From: Kangiellaceae bacterium
Lineage (GTDB): Bacteria; Pseudomonadota; Gammaproteobacteria; Enterobacterales; Kangiellaceae
DNA length: 61,675 bases
Reading direction: 5' to 3'
Assembly (NCBI GenBank): GCA_026196875.1
Contig: JAPHTP010000022.1
Span: 1-61,675, forward strand
A program made the translations under genes and the position numbers. The notes below the pieces were generated by a model. It worked only from the letters and a program-made list of their open reading frames with translations, ran no database searches and had not been told where the DNA came from. This document shows, in pieces, positions 27,238-37,100 of the stretch (the stretch's first letter is position 1; each line of letters begins with the position of its first letter).

Positions 27238-27720
27238 GCTGCTAGTTTATGACTTTTAGTAAAGAGATTCAGACCGGCTTTGGTTTGAGCTTTGCAGGAT
27301 AGAGGATAGATCCAGCAATCCTGATCCAACACCTCTATTAGAATAGTAAGCGCATCAAACGGCAGAATAATTAGCAAAGCACTTCTCAGCAACCTAGTCG
27401 AGTTAAAGCGATGGTTTCGAACCCTGCAACCAATTTTATCTGAAGCCAGGCATCTGTCATTTTTCTAAACCCAATTTAAGTAGAAAGTTGAGAAGTCCTG
27501 TGACTCAATAGAAACACTACGTCCCCAAATCCGACACCGATATCGAAAATTAACACTCATTTTGGCAGGTTCGAGGTTAAATCGAGATTAACTGCACTCT
27601 CATAACACGCTGTAAAACAGAAAATAGCTTGGAATTCTGTTATTTGATTAATAAGGAGAAAGAGCTAATATTGAGGGTGTAGGACTAAAAAGATAATTAT
27701 ACTTCCCAATAACGAACTTG

Positions 27721-29763
27721 ATGAACATCGCCCAAAGACTCTTACTTGCTATTACAATAGCTGCCGCTAGTGAGACATTGAATGCTGAAGAGAGCAAACC
27801 GTCTGAAAGTCTCCTAGACATTAGCCTTGAAGAACTTATGAATATCAAAGTTCGCACTGCTACGAAGCAAATTCAGCAGCTATCTAAGACTCCAGCGATT
27901 GTTTCCGTTGTTACTAAATTGGATATTGAAACCTGGGGTTATCAGTCTGTTGGTGAAGCGCTAAAACAAGTACCGGGACTATATGCGATTCATGATTATG
28001 TGGGCTACAACTATGGTGTGCGTGGCATAAATGGCGGGCAACGAGGATATAGCAAGATTGTCAAACTGATGATAAATGGTGTTGCTATACCATTTAGAGC
28101 CGATTCTACAAACTTCCTGGGGCCTGAGCTGATACCAATTGAGGCTGTGGAGAGGATCGAAGTAGTCAGAGGACCAGGTTCAGCGCTATATGGGGAAAAC
28201 GCATTTTTAGGTGTTATTAATGTCATCACTAAGAGTAGCGAGAGTGATTATTCTCAATTGCAATTGAATGTCGGTAGCAACCAATATACTTCGCTGTCTG
28301 GCATTTTGAGTAAAAGAAAAGATCGCTGGGGCTTTACTCTAAGCGCCGATATCTCCAGGTACAACTACGATGATTTATCTCTGCCCTCTTCCTCGCCGTC
28401 TTATGAGCTGTTTGATCAACTCGAGTCAAACAATGCAGATGTTCGACCAACAAGTCTTTTTATTGAGCTTGGGTATGATATGGTTAATGCTAGTCAAAAG
28501 TTAATGCTCAGCTATTCTCGTAAAGATGCGGTAGCCGAATTTATAGACTTTGGGACTTTGTCTCATGAAAACCGTATTTCACTCGATCAAAGCTTGCTCA
28601 ACTACAATATTGATTGGCATCTCAACGAAAAACTAGATTTAAAGTCTTCACTATCTTATTCAAACGGTAAACCAAGTTCAAAAGAGAGGTTGAGTCTTGG
28701 TGACCCATCAGTTTTCCCACACAGAGAATTCGAATTTAATGCCTATGAGTTGAATACCGAATTACACTTCAATCAAAATACGACAAATTCTATAATTTTC
28801 GGCATCGACTATATATACGACGAAGAGTCTCTAATACAAGTGTTTAGTGTCGACGCTAGCACCGGAAACCAGACGGCTCTTGCTCAACCTAGAGATGATG
28901 TTGTATTAAAAAATATAGGCGCTTTTGTTCAATGGCAAAAGAACATTAAAGACAATCAGGCCTTTACCTTTAACATAAGAAATGATGATCACAACATATA
29001 CGGCTCAAACCTAAACTACAGATTAGGTTATGTTGCAAACTTCACCGAGAAAATTTCGTCCAAGTTTTTACTAGGCTCGTCCTACAAGGCACCTGCAGCA
29101 ATGCAGCTTTATGCTCAACCAATTTATCCCGGTGAAGTTATCGGCAATGCTAACTTACTTCCTGAAGAAGCAATTACTTTGGAGTCTGAACTCTTATGGA
29201 AAGTTTCTAGCGAGTTAGCAATTAACTTTAACTTCTGGATAACGGAGATTAAAAATAAGGTAGAGCTTCTCCCTTTCGGTCCCAACGTACAACCACAAAA
29301 CTCGGGGAAGCAAGAAGGCTCAGGCATAGAAACTGAGGTCAAATGGATAAGAAATCAAGATTCGCTTATCGTAAATTTAGCATATCAAGACATGCTAAAT
29401 GAAACAGATATTTTATTTCAGGCGCCGCAAGTTGCACCAACTTCAATGTATCCCAAATTAACGAGTTTTATTAGATACCGTTATCTGTTAGATGAAACTA
29501 GCAGCTGGGGTGTTACTTATCAGTACTCGTCAGAAAGAAGAGCAACCAACTCAAACATTCGGGAGAATTTATTGCAACCTTATCAGTTGCCAGAATATTC
29601 TTTGGTAGGTTTAAGCTATTCAAAACGCTGGGGCAACACTCGCTTTCAATTAAAGGTTGATAATTTATTTGATCAGGACTTTGTCGAGCCAGGATTCCTA
29701 GGTATAGATATTCCAGGCTTAAAGCAACAAATCAGTTTAGGTATTACCTATGAAGTTAACTAG
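27721..29763 (+). CDS. TonB-dependent outer-membrane receptor
   Basis: This outer-membrane beta-barrel receptor has about 680 residues. A signal peptide ends near residue 23 (LNA|EES). The plug domain follows, with PAIVSVVTKLDI, a GVRGI motif and VERIEVVRGPGSALYGENAFLGVINVITK. The rest is barrel, ending in an aromatic-rich last strand (SLGITYEVN). I choose the ATG at 27721; the TTG just before it is also in frame, and neither has a good ribosome site. The type beginning SLEELMNIKV after the signal is common in marine gammaproteobacteria and takes up siderophores, vitamins or peptides. It overlaps the next gene by 14 bases. It may import the metal-bound product or a competing ligand; the ligand cannot be read. 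Confidence 0.93.
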   Translation: MNIAQRLLLAITIAAASETLNAEESKPSESLLDISLEELMNIKVRTATKQIQQLSKTPAIVSVVTKLDIETWGYQSVGEALKQVPGLYAIHDYVGYNYGVRGINGGQRGYSKIVKLMINGVAIPFRADSTNFLGPELIPIEAVERIEVVRGPGSALYGENAFLGVINVITKSSESDYSQLQLNVGSNQYTSLSGILSKRKDRWGFTLSADISRYNYDDLSLPSSSPSYELFDQLESNNADVRPTSLFIELGYDMVNASQKLMLSYSRKDAVAEFIDFGTLSHENRISLDQSLLNYNIDWHLNEKLDLKSSLSYSNGKPSSKERLSLGDPSVFPHREFEFNAYELNTELHFNQNTTNSIIFGIDYIYDEESLIQVFSVDASTGNQTALAQPRDDVVLKNIGAFVQWQKNIKDNQAFTFNIRNDDHNIYGSNLNYRLGYVANFTEKISSKFLLGSSYKAPAAMQLYAQPIYPGEVIGNANLLPEEAITLESELLWKVSSELAINFNFWITEIKNKVELLPFGPNVQPQNSGKQEGSGIETEVKWIRNQDSLIVNLAYQDMLNETDILFQAPQVAPTSMYPKLTSFIRYRYLLDETSSWGVTYQYSSERRATNSNIRENLLQPYQLPEYSLVGLSYSKRWGNTRFQLKVDNLFDQDFVEPGFLGIDIPGLKQQISLGITYEVN

Positions 29764-31042
29764 GTTATTTAAAAGATGCATAGAGTTTAAGCTAGCAATT
29801 ACGTTAACATTTTTGTTAGCGTGCAATACTTCCGTCGATGATGAGGTCGTAGAAGTTACACCAGAACAAATTCGAATAGGCATACTAGCTCCCATTACCG
29901 GACCACTAGCCGGTTTTGGACTTGATATGGTCAGTACTGCGAGGCTTGCAGCCTACGAAATAAATCAAGCCGGTGGCGTTAATGGTAGAGAAATTGGATT
30001 TCTTGTACGCGATACGAGGTTAGGCCGAACGGGTTCAACAGAAGCCAGTATGCAGATGACCGAAGAGCTTATCACTGAAGGTGTTGTTGGCATCATTGGT
30101 CCCGCAGGGAGTGGCACGACCCTTAGTATTTCACCAATTGTTGTAAGTAGTGATACGCCAGTCATTTCTCCTTCTGCTACCTCTCCGGCTCTCTCTTCTT
30201 TGGAGGATAACGATCTTATTTGGCGGACTGTTGCCTCTGATGCATTTCAAGGTGTGTTTCTGGCAGAAAAGCTAATTGCAGACGGTAATCAATCCATTAG
30301 TATTATTTATCGCGACGATGCTTATGGTTCAGGGTTACAAAATTCAGTTTCGCAACGGTTCGAAGAATTAGGTGGACAAGTATTAACCATTGTGAGTTAT
30401 CCTGAGTCCAAAACAGATGAATTTGGCGGAGCTGTAAGCGATGTTTTTGCAAATGGTACGCCGGATGCAATCATTGTAATTAGTTTTATTATCGATGGTG
30501 CTAATATAATGGTCTCGCTTGCTAACAGCGGTATACCTTCTCTCCCAAAACTTTATGGTGTTGATGGCAATAAGCGACAGGAATTGTTAGATAACTCTCC
30601 CCGTCAAGTATTGCTAGGAATGCGCGGTAGTTCACCAACTGCTCCATCGAGTTCCCCAAATTATGTTTCCTTTCGCGAAGCTTATCTAGAAAGTTTTGAT
30701 AAAGAACCACCGGTCTTTACTGAATCAACTTATGACGCAGTTTATCTGGTGGCATTGTCGATGAGTGTTGCTGGAAATAATTCATCATCGGGAATTAAAA
30801 ATAATCTAAGAGAACTTTCAAAAGCTTCTTCTGACGCTGCAATAACAATTAATGTCGGCCCTCAGGGGTATTCACTCGCCTTAGCAAACTTGTCACAAGA
30901 TTTAGATTTTGAGGGTGCCGCGGGCAGTGTTGGATTCGACCAAAATGGTGATGTCACCTCCGGAAATTACATTTTTTGGGAAATAGTCGAAAAAGATGGC
31001 GAACTGATATTTGAAACATTGAGTGAACAGTCTTTTCCATAA
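29750..31042 (+). CDS. Lipoprotein periplasmic-binding protein (Leu/Ile/Val-binding, Peripla_BP_6 type)
   Basis: This 430-residue protein has a lipoprotein signal peptide with lipobox LLAC and lipidated Cys25. The mature part starts IRIGILAPITGPLAGFGLDM and has the GGVNGREI and IIGPAGSGTT segments of ABC-type branched-chain amino-acid binding proteins. No ABC permease or ATPase of that system is nearby. Overlap with the receptor gene by 14 bases shows tight co-expression. It may act as a periplasmic partner that hands the receptor's ligand to another importer, or as a sensor-type binding protein. Downstream is convergent with the methyltransferase gene, with only 56 bases between stops. Confidence 0.9.
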   Translation: MKLTRLFKRCIEFKLAITLTFLLACNTSVDDEVVEVTPEQIRIGILAPITGPLAGFGLDMVSTARLAAYEINQAGGVNGREIGFLVRDTRLGRTGSTEASMQMTEELITEGVVGIIGPAGSGTTLSISPIVVSSDTPVISPSATSPALSSLEDNDLIWRTVASDAFQGVFLAEKLIADGNQSISIIYRDDAYGSGLQNSVSQRFEELGGQVLTIVSYPESKTDEFGGAVSDVFANGTPDAIIVISFIIDGANIMVSLANSGIPSLPKLYGVDGNKRQELLDNSPRQVLLGMRGSSPTAPSSSPNYVSFREAYLESFDKEPPVFTESTYDAVYLVALSMSVAGNNSSSGIKNNLRELSKASSDAAITINVGPQGYSLALANLSQDLDFEGAAGSVGFDQNGDVTSGNYIFWEIVEKDGELIFETLSEQSFP

Positions 31043-31098
31043 GATCTAGTTGGTTTGTTAGAGAAAACTCTCTCAAAACTGAGCTCACTCTGACTGCA

Positions 31099-31854
31099 TT
31101 ATTTTTTAACGCAAAAAAACAACGAACGCCCAACCACATCCATTTTAAGGTCTTCTTTTGCACGTAGCGATTGAACCAGACTAAATCCCGTTTGAGTTAG
31201 AGCAGCCTTTATTTCTTCGGAAGAATAGTAACGTTCATCAACTTTGAGATCGTACCTTTGCCAATTGTCTTGTCGACGAAAAATGGCGCAATGGCTATGG
31301 CCGATTCTATTTTTTTGATCATAAGAAGACTTGGGGACAAATACCAAATCTTCTTCGATAATATTGGGAAGTTCTTCGTGATCTTCTCCGCCCCAATAAT
31401 AGCGAAATCCTTCTTCCATGCGTAGGTCAAAAAAGAATGGCGCGCCAGGCTTTAACGCACAATTGACATTACTAAAGACTTTGATCAGGCTATCTAAACT
31501 CATAATATGGTTTAAACTATCAAGTAGAGATACAGCGCCGTCATGTTGTTCAGTAACCGAAAAGTCGCGAATATCACTGACAATAAATTCGGCTTCTGCT
31601 GCCCTATTCTTAGCCAAACTTATCATTTCTGCAGATCCATCGATGCCTGTTACCGAATATCCTTTGTGCAATAGGCTAGCGGCCATTTGTCCAGTTCCAC
31701 AACATAGATCCAAAATTTTTCCTTGCTCCGAAACCTTGCTCAATACAAACATTTCTATAGCAGGCAACATCGCAAGGCAACGTTCTCCCCAAAAACGATC
31801 GTATATATCAGCAAAGACGTCGTAGGTGTTAAATCTCTCACTTTTCTCACTCAT
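31099..31854 (-). CDS. SAM-dependent class I methyltransferase
   Basis: This 251-residue enzyme shows motif I at residues 47-56 (ILDLCCGTGQ), the acidic end of strand 2 (VTGIDGS) and a SDIRDFS segment at motif II. Residues FADIYDRFWGE at the N-terminus resemble small-molecule methyltransferases. A good AGGAAGGAAAT ribosome site precedes the ATG. It is the last gene of the right block, after the thioesterase. It is probably a tailoring enzyme acting on N, O or S of the product. Given the possible sulfur-inserting domain in the left block, S-methylation is worth testing, but the sequence does not decide the acceptor. Confidence 0.88.
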   Translation of the reverse strand: MSEKSERFNTYDVFADIYDRFWGERCLAMLPAIEMFVLSKVSEQGKILDLCCGTGQMAASLLHKGYSVTGIDGSAEMISLAKNRAAEAEFIVSDIRDFSVTEQHDGAVSLLDSLNHIMSLDSLIKVFSNVNCALKPGAPFFFDLRMEEGFRYYWGGEDHEELPNIIEEDLVFVPKSSYDQKNRIGHSHCAIFRRQDNWQRYDLKVDERYYSSEEIKAALTQTGFSLVQSLRAKEDLKMDVVGRSLFFCVKK

Positions 31855-31957
31855 TATTTCCTTCCTGGCTCACGCGTATTTAACAGATGAAGTATTACCT
31901 ATCGCTTTTGGTGTTAAACGTAAATGTTTTCGACTATAACCCGCCTTAAAAAATTAT

Positions 31958-32677
31958 TTAAACTAGCTGGCACTCGGCGGTTAGTTTACTGCGCATTTTC
32001 GCACAAATATCCCGATAATAATCATGTATAAAAAAGTGTCCTCCATGATATCGGTGCAAAGAGAAGTGTCCATATGTATATTCCTGCCATTCGTAAGCAT
32101 TGCTTAAGCTGACCATACTGTCGTTGTCGCTATAAAAGAAACTTAAGTTTGCATGAGTGACATGTTGAGGCATTTGTATTCTATATTGCTCCACCAATTT
32201 GTAATCGTTGCGCAGAATAGGCAAAAATGTATTTCGAAGTTCCTTAATCTCAAAAAAGTCTTGTGGTGTCCCACCTATCTTTCGGATCTCTTCCAAGAAT
32301 TCATTGTCCGGCAAAGCATGCAAGCAGCTTTTATATTCACGGTGAGGCGGATTTCGCCCGGACAAGAACACACTTTTCGCAGAGGGAAACCCTCGTTTAG
32401 CAATCGCCTTTAACAGTTCATATATAACCACACATGCCATACTATGTCCGTAAATGGCGTAAGGTCTCTCACGAGCCACAGGAATAATATGCAGTAACAT
32501 CTCAGCCACTGTCTGATCGATTGTGTCATGGCGTTTTTCGGCCATGCGAATTCCATGACCAGCGTATTCCAGAGGAACTAATTCTATGTCTTCACCTAGC
32601 TCTCTTTGCCACTTAGTGTAAATTGCATCGGCTGAACCTCCTGCGTAGGGTATGGCAAATAAAGTAATTGCTGTCAC
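31958..32677 (-). CDS. Type II thioesterase (editing)
   Basis: This 239-residue alpha/beta hydrolase belongs to the external thioesterase family that clears misprimed or stalled carrier proteins in PKS/NRPS lines. It shows the N-terminal FAIPYAGGSA motif, the nucleophile Ser79 in GHSMA (usual form GHSMG), an Asp in FSDNDSMV and the catalytic His in GGHFFIHD. The start codon is GTG, supported by AGGAG nine bases upstream. The ribosome site lies in the 20-base gap after the MFS gene, so the genes are co-transcribed. Confidence 0.93.
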   Translation of the reverse strand: MTAITLFAIPYAGGSADAIYTKWQRELGEDIELVPLEYAGHGIRMAEKRHDTIDQTVAEMLLHIIPVARERPYAIYGHSMACVVIYELLKAIAKRGFPSAKSVFLSGRNPPHREYKSCLHALPDNEFLEEIRKIGGTPQDFFEIKELRNTFLPILRNDYKLVEQYRIQMPQHVTHANLSFFYSDNDSMVSLSNAYEWQEYTYGHFSLHRYHGGHFFIHDYYRDICAKMRSKLTAECQLV

Positions 32678-32697
32678 TTAATTAGTCTCCTGGTTAA

Positions 32698-33939
32698 TTA
32701 ACTATTAGAACTTGATCTCGCTAAATCGGAAAAATGTTTACTTCTTTGTAAGGCAGGTAACAGTATTACGAGACAACAGATTGCCAAGAAAGCCTCGGTA
32801 AAAATTGAGAACATTAGCGGGCCAGTTGCCCCTTGGACCTCCCAGAAAAATCCCCCAATCAAAGGACCGGAGATCGCCCCCGAGTTACTAATAAAACCTT
32901 GTAGTCCAAATGCGCTTCCCTTGTTTTCTCCCGCTACTTCACTAATCAACTTAGACAGGACGAGTCCGGCTGAAGTAATTACGGTAGCATCGATAACAAA
33001 GAGCGCACTAATATGCCAGATACTCGTCACTTGCAACATAATCCAGGTGGTTGTCGCACCAATGATACTCGCGCAGCCCAAGAATAATGCAGGATTAATT
33101 TTGTCCGCGAAACGGCCTAATTTTGGTGCAACGATCATCGAGATAATACCGCCAGGAATATAAGCAATCGACAGCTCTTCTATACTGGTAATATTAAGAT
33201 GATCTAAAAGATAAACTTCTAAAAACGGTGCCACTAAAGAACCAGACAGTTGGCCAATAAAAATCATGCCAAACAAAAATATAGAAATAGTCGTAATTTT
33301 TAATGGTATCGATATTTCTTGTTCAACAGCAGTATCTTGTTTTGACATTGCTGCTACGGCTTTGTAACTCAAAACTGCCGCAATTGTAGAACTTATCGAA
33401 AACAGCAAAATAACCATATAACTGATCCAATCGGGTTGACTATAATCTTCTGCCAGTGATATCAGGGTGAAAGCTACAATTGAGCCGAACATAACACCTA
33501 ATCCCATTTGCCTTGAAGCTTCACCAAATATTTCTGCCCGGTTTTTAAACTCGCTCATCTGAGCGAAGCAAGTCTGCCAGACGAGCCAAAATATACCAGT
33601 ACCAAAGCCCAGGCAAAAAGTAGCAGCCACCATCATTTCATATTGAGTGTTTATGATAGCCAAATAAAGCAAGATATAAGCAACCGCTTTGATGACTGAT
33701 CCAAATAGAATCAACAAAGAACGATTGTTCCATCGATTAACACGTCTGGAAAACAACAGAGCGCTACATCCCGTTCCTATCGCTTGTAAAGAAAATAACA
33801 AACCCATCTGCCAACCATTTGCGTCAAAATTTTTATGAGCAACGATCGGAATCAAGAAGTTTATGAAAAACAAACCAAGCGAATCTAGCTTAATTGGAAG
33901 AAGCATTGGCCTTAGTTTTTCCGGTAAATTTTTATTCAT
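32698..33939 (-). CDS. Major facilitator superfamily transporter (probable product exporter)
   Basis: This 413-residue inner-membrane protein has about 12 hydrophobic helices in two bundles separated by a charged central loop (about residues 195-215, SKQDTAVEQE). The first half has the LLFSRRVNRWNN loop between helices 2 and 3. The second half has GRFADKINP at the matching place, the usual motif A variants. It is located between the TE-containing NRPS and the type II thioesterase, a common place for an export or self-protection pump. Confidence 0.88.
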   Translation of the reverse strand: MNKNLPEKLRPMLLPIKLDSLGLFFINFLIPIVAHKNFDANGWQMGLLFSLQAIGTGCSALLFSRRVNRWNNRSLLILFGSVIKAVAYILLYLAIINTQYEMMVAATFCLGFGTGIFWLVWQTCFAQMSEFKNRAEIFGEASRQMGLGVMFGSIVAFTLISLAEDYSQPDWISYMVILLFSISSTIAAVLSYKAVAAMSKQDTAVEQEISIPLKITTISIFLFGMIFIGQLSGSLVAPFLEVYLLDHLNITSIEELSIAYIPGGIISMIVAPKLGRFADKINPALFLGCASIIGATTTWIMLQVTSIWHISALFVIDATVITSAGLVLSKLISEVAGENKGSAFGLQGFISNSGAISGPLIGGFFWEVQGATGPLMFSIFTEAFLAICCLVILLPALQRSKHFSDLARSSSNS

Positions 33940-34110
33940 TGTTAATTCTCATTAAGATAAATTATTCGCTGTCAATAAAAGGCGTCGACCTAAACACCTC
34001 TTAGACTTCCCAAAATATAAAAAACATATAGAACACTATTGTCTATTTACTTGCTACTTTAACTCCTTTCGATTAAAAGAAACTATATCGGTACTACCGA
34101 ATTAACATAG

Positions 34111-37100
34111 CTAGGTTTGAACTTTGCTTTGCCTGATAAATATGTTTATTTCCTGCGCTAACAGGTCTAAGTTCACAATGTCTAGCAGTTGTCCATGATG
34201 TCCTTTTAAATGGATGGCTTGGCAGTTTGGAAAAATGGGTGCTAGCCCAAAAGATACAAGTGGTAAACTTTCCCGCTTATCGAAAAACTGATAGTACTCG
34301 TCGATTAGACCTTCCACTTCCGACCAGTCACCTGATTTTTGCATGTCACCTTCGCTCTGAAATATTAGGCCCGAGCCCGTATATGCTCCAAGCTTTCGGG
34401 TGTAGTCAAACAAGTGCAACGAGTGGTTAAGAATTTCTTCCTTTTCAATTGAAAACCGCGTGACTCGAGAGTCCTTGCCAATACGCACCATGTCTTCTTT
34501 TTTCATCGTATAGCCAATCGGATCGATAAAAAACACGCCGGCGACAGGAATTGACTTAGCAATCAGTCTGGCAGCGACGTCATGCGCTAAAATTGCACCA
34601 CGAGAGGCCCCTGCTAAATAAACAGGGGAAGTCGGCTGTTGATTGATAACTAACTGCGCATAGTATTCCGCCAAACTCGGAAGCGAATAGAGCGAATTTG
34701 TATACAACTCGATATTCTCACAAATGGAGACCGGTGTTTCGGTATCTATTTTTTGCACCAGCTTAAAGAAAGCTTCAGCGCCCGCCCCCGCCGGAGGGAT
34801 ACAATAAATGACTTCGTTTTTTCCTTCCTGATTAAATCTTACAAGGGGCTCAAACAGATGTTTCGACGCTCCGTCACTCATTGCTAAATCGAAAACACTT
34901 CGAGGCAAATTTTTGACGTAGAAAGGGCTAGATTTCAATTCACAATGCCGAACAACTTCTTGTAGAGCCTCAATTAACATGTCTACAAAATTTTGAATTG
35001 TCTTGGTGCGAAATTCTTGTTTATTGAAATCCAGGTTTACACTTAGTTTATTGTTGATTACCAGTGCATTTATGCTTAGTTTATGGCTCCGTTGTAAATT
35101 TCGGCTGACGTCACTACCAGTACTCTCATCCAAAACAGAAAAGACTAGTTCATCTTTCTCGCTGGGTTTATTCTTATCATCGAATTGGCCAAGATAATTA
35201 AATAGAATATCTGTCAAGCTTCGAGACTCCGAAGCGACTATGCGTTCATCTTTAACTAAATAACGTAATATGCCGTAGCCGATACCATTAGCAGGGACAG
35301 CTCTAACTTGCGCTTTGACGTCAGCGATTAACTTCGCCAAAGAAAGACCTTGTTTATCTTGCTGATGCGCTAGAGTTACCGGAAATAAACTTGTAAACCA
35401 GCCAACAGTTTCGCTCAAATCTATTTCATCAAATATATCTTCTCTACCATGGCCTTCCATCATAACTCGGAGTGAACTATTTCCCTGCCATCGATAAAAT
35501 GCAAGAAAAAGAGCCGAAAGTAATAGCTCATTAATTTGAGTTTGATAGGTTGAGTTGCATTTCCCTAAAAGCAATTGGGTATACTCTTCGTCCAGCTCGG
35601 CAGCAATACTTTTTGACATTGACCAGCGATTATCACGCGCGTCCTTATCTACCTTAAGCGGTTCTACAGGCTGATTTAGGCGGTTCACCCAATAGTCTCC
35701 TTCAGCTTTGAGCGCTTCACTCCCGGAGTAATCAACCAAGTTACTCGCCCACAATTGATAACTAGACGTCTTACTTGCCAACTGTACTGGCTCACCTGAA
35801 ATGAACTGGCTGTAAGCTTGAATTAAGTCGTTTAGCAATATACGCCAACTAACACCATCAACAACTAAGTGATGAATAATCCAGAGTAAGCGGCTTTGCT
35901 CTGGCTTGGCGCCAACTAGGTAAACAATTTTTAACAAGGGACCATTTTGAATATCAAATTCGGTCTTTTCAGTTTCCGCTATGCGCTTGATTTCAGATAA
36001 ATAACCAGATTCTTCACTAGACTGCAGATGGTAAATCCGTATACTCTTTTCCATTTCTTGTTCGGTAAGAGTTACAAATTCTGCACGCCAGTTTTGGTCA
36101 TTGTCTCTGGAAAACCTTAAGCGAAAAGCATCATGGCGTCGATATAATGCCGTCACTAACTGACTCAAAAAAACGGGTTCAAACTTCGCGGGAACACTTG
36201 TTAACAGAGATTGATGAAAGTGGCCTAATGATTTTATGTCGCCTCCTTCTCTTTCTGAGCAACTGCCGTCAGGCTTAAACATTGTTAAGAACTTACTGAA
36301 GAAACCTGACTTATTGGTATCTTGTAGAGCCTTTTCTTCTATGGTAAAAAAATCTTGTTGGATTGGCAATAACGGCAATCCACCTTCGCAATCTTCCTGT
36401 GAAATTGAACGGCGGATAGAAGAAGCTTGAGTTGCCAGCTTTTCAATGGTATTAAACTCAAAAATCATACGTGTTGAAAGGTTGATTTCTACGGCATTCG
36501 CGCGGCTAACAACCTGCAAAGACAGAATAGAATCTCCACCAATATGAAAGAAATTATCAGTTACTCCGACCTTTTCCAAACCGAGGACATCCTTCCATAT
36601 CTCACATAAAGCAATCTCAATAGGTGTGCTAGGCGCAATATAATCTTCCCTATCACGCCATAATGGTTCGGGTAAGTCTTTGCGGTTTGATTTCCCGTTA
36701 ACTGTCAAAGGAATTTTATCAAGCATGCTAAAAGTGCTTGGTATCATGTATTCCGGTAAAGTCTCCGACAACAGTTCGCGTAGAGAGTCTTCAACTAAAT
36801 TTTGTCCAAGATTTGATACAACATAAGCTGCTAAATACTTTCTGCCATCCTTTTCCCGGTCGATTACTATGGCTTGTTTTACGCCGTTCAATTGTGCTAA
36901 TGCATGCTCTATTTCACCGAGCTCAATACGATAACCTCTTATCTTAACCTGGAAATCGTTTCGTCCCAGGAACTCGAGATTGCCGTCAGGCAGCCAACGA
37001 ACTAGGTCGCCTGTTTTATATAATCGATCATATCCTTTGGCCAAATCTTCAGGCGTGGCAAAAGGATTATTAATGAAACGGGTTTCCGTTAACTCGGGCC

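Larger units (their letters stand above)
26291..27720. other. 1.4-kb region without a convincing gene, between left block and TonB receptor
   Basis: This AT-rich divergent intergenic region should hold the promoter of the left block (minus) and that of the TonB receptor operon (plus). It includes an imperfect direct repeat of about 28 bases (26509-26536 and 26582-26608). TATTTGTTCA occurs at 26501 and again at 26555. A TTGACA lies at 26480-26485 on the plus strand, and a terminator-like hairpin at 27212-27237. Two short minus-strand open frames (26723-26980 and 27210-27392) have no ribosome site or recognisable motif. It may contain decayed genes or a small RNA. Confidence 0.5.

Noticed and set aside
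27210-27392. 60-codon minus-strand open frame
   Set aside because: No motif or ribosome site; it overlaps the terminator-like hairpin.
27413-27432. GGTTTCGAACC...ACCA resembling a tRNA T-arm and 3' end
   Set aside because: No acceptor 5' strand, D-arm or anticodon arm at the right distance upstream; the nearest matching strand is about 140 bases away.
31043-31098. Bidirectional terminator between the convergent binding-protein and methyltransferase genes
   Set aside because: A short AGAG/CTCT hairpin and T/A runs are present, but they are too weak and badly spaced to call with confidence.
31418-31825. 135-codon plus-strand open frame
   Set aside because: Lies opposite the methyltransferase core motifs and has no recognisable content.
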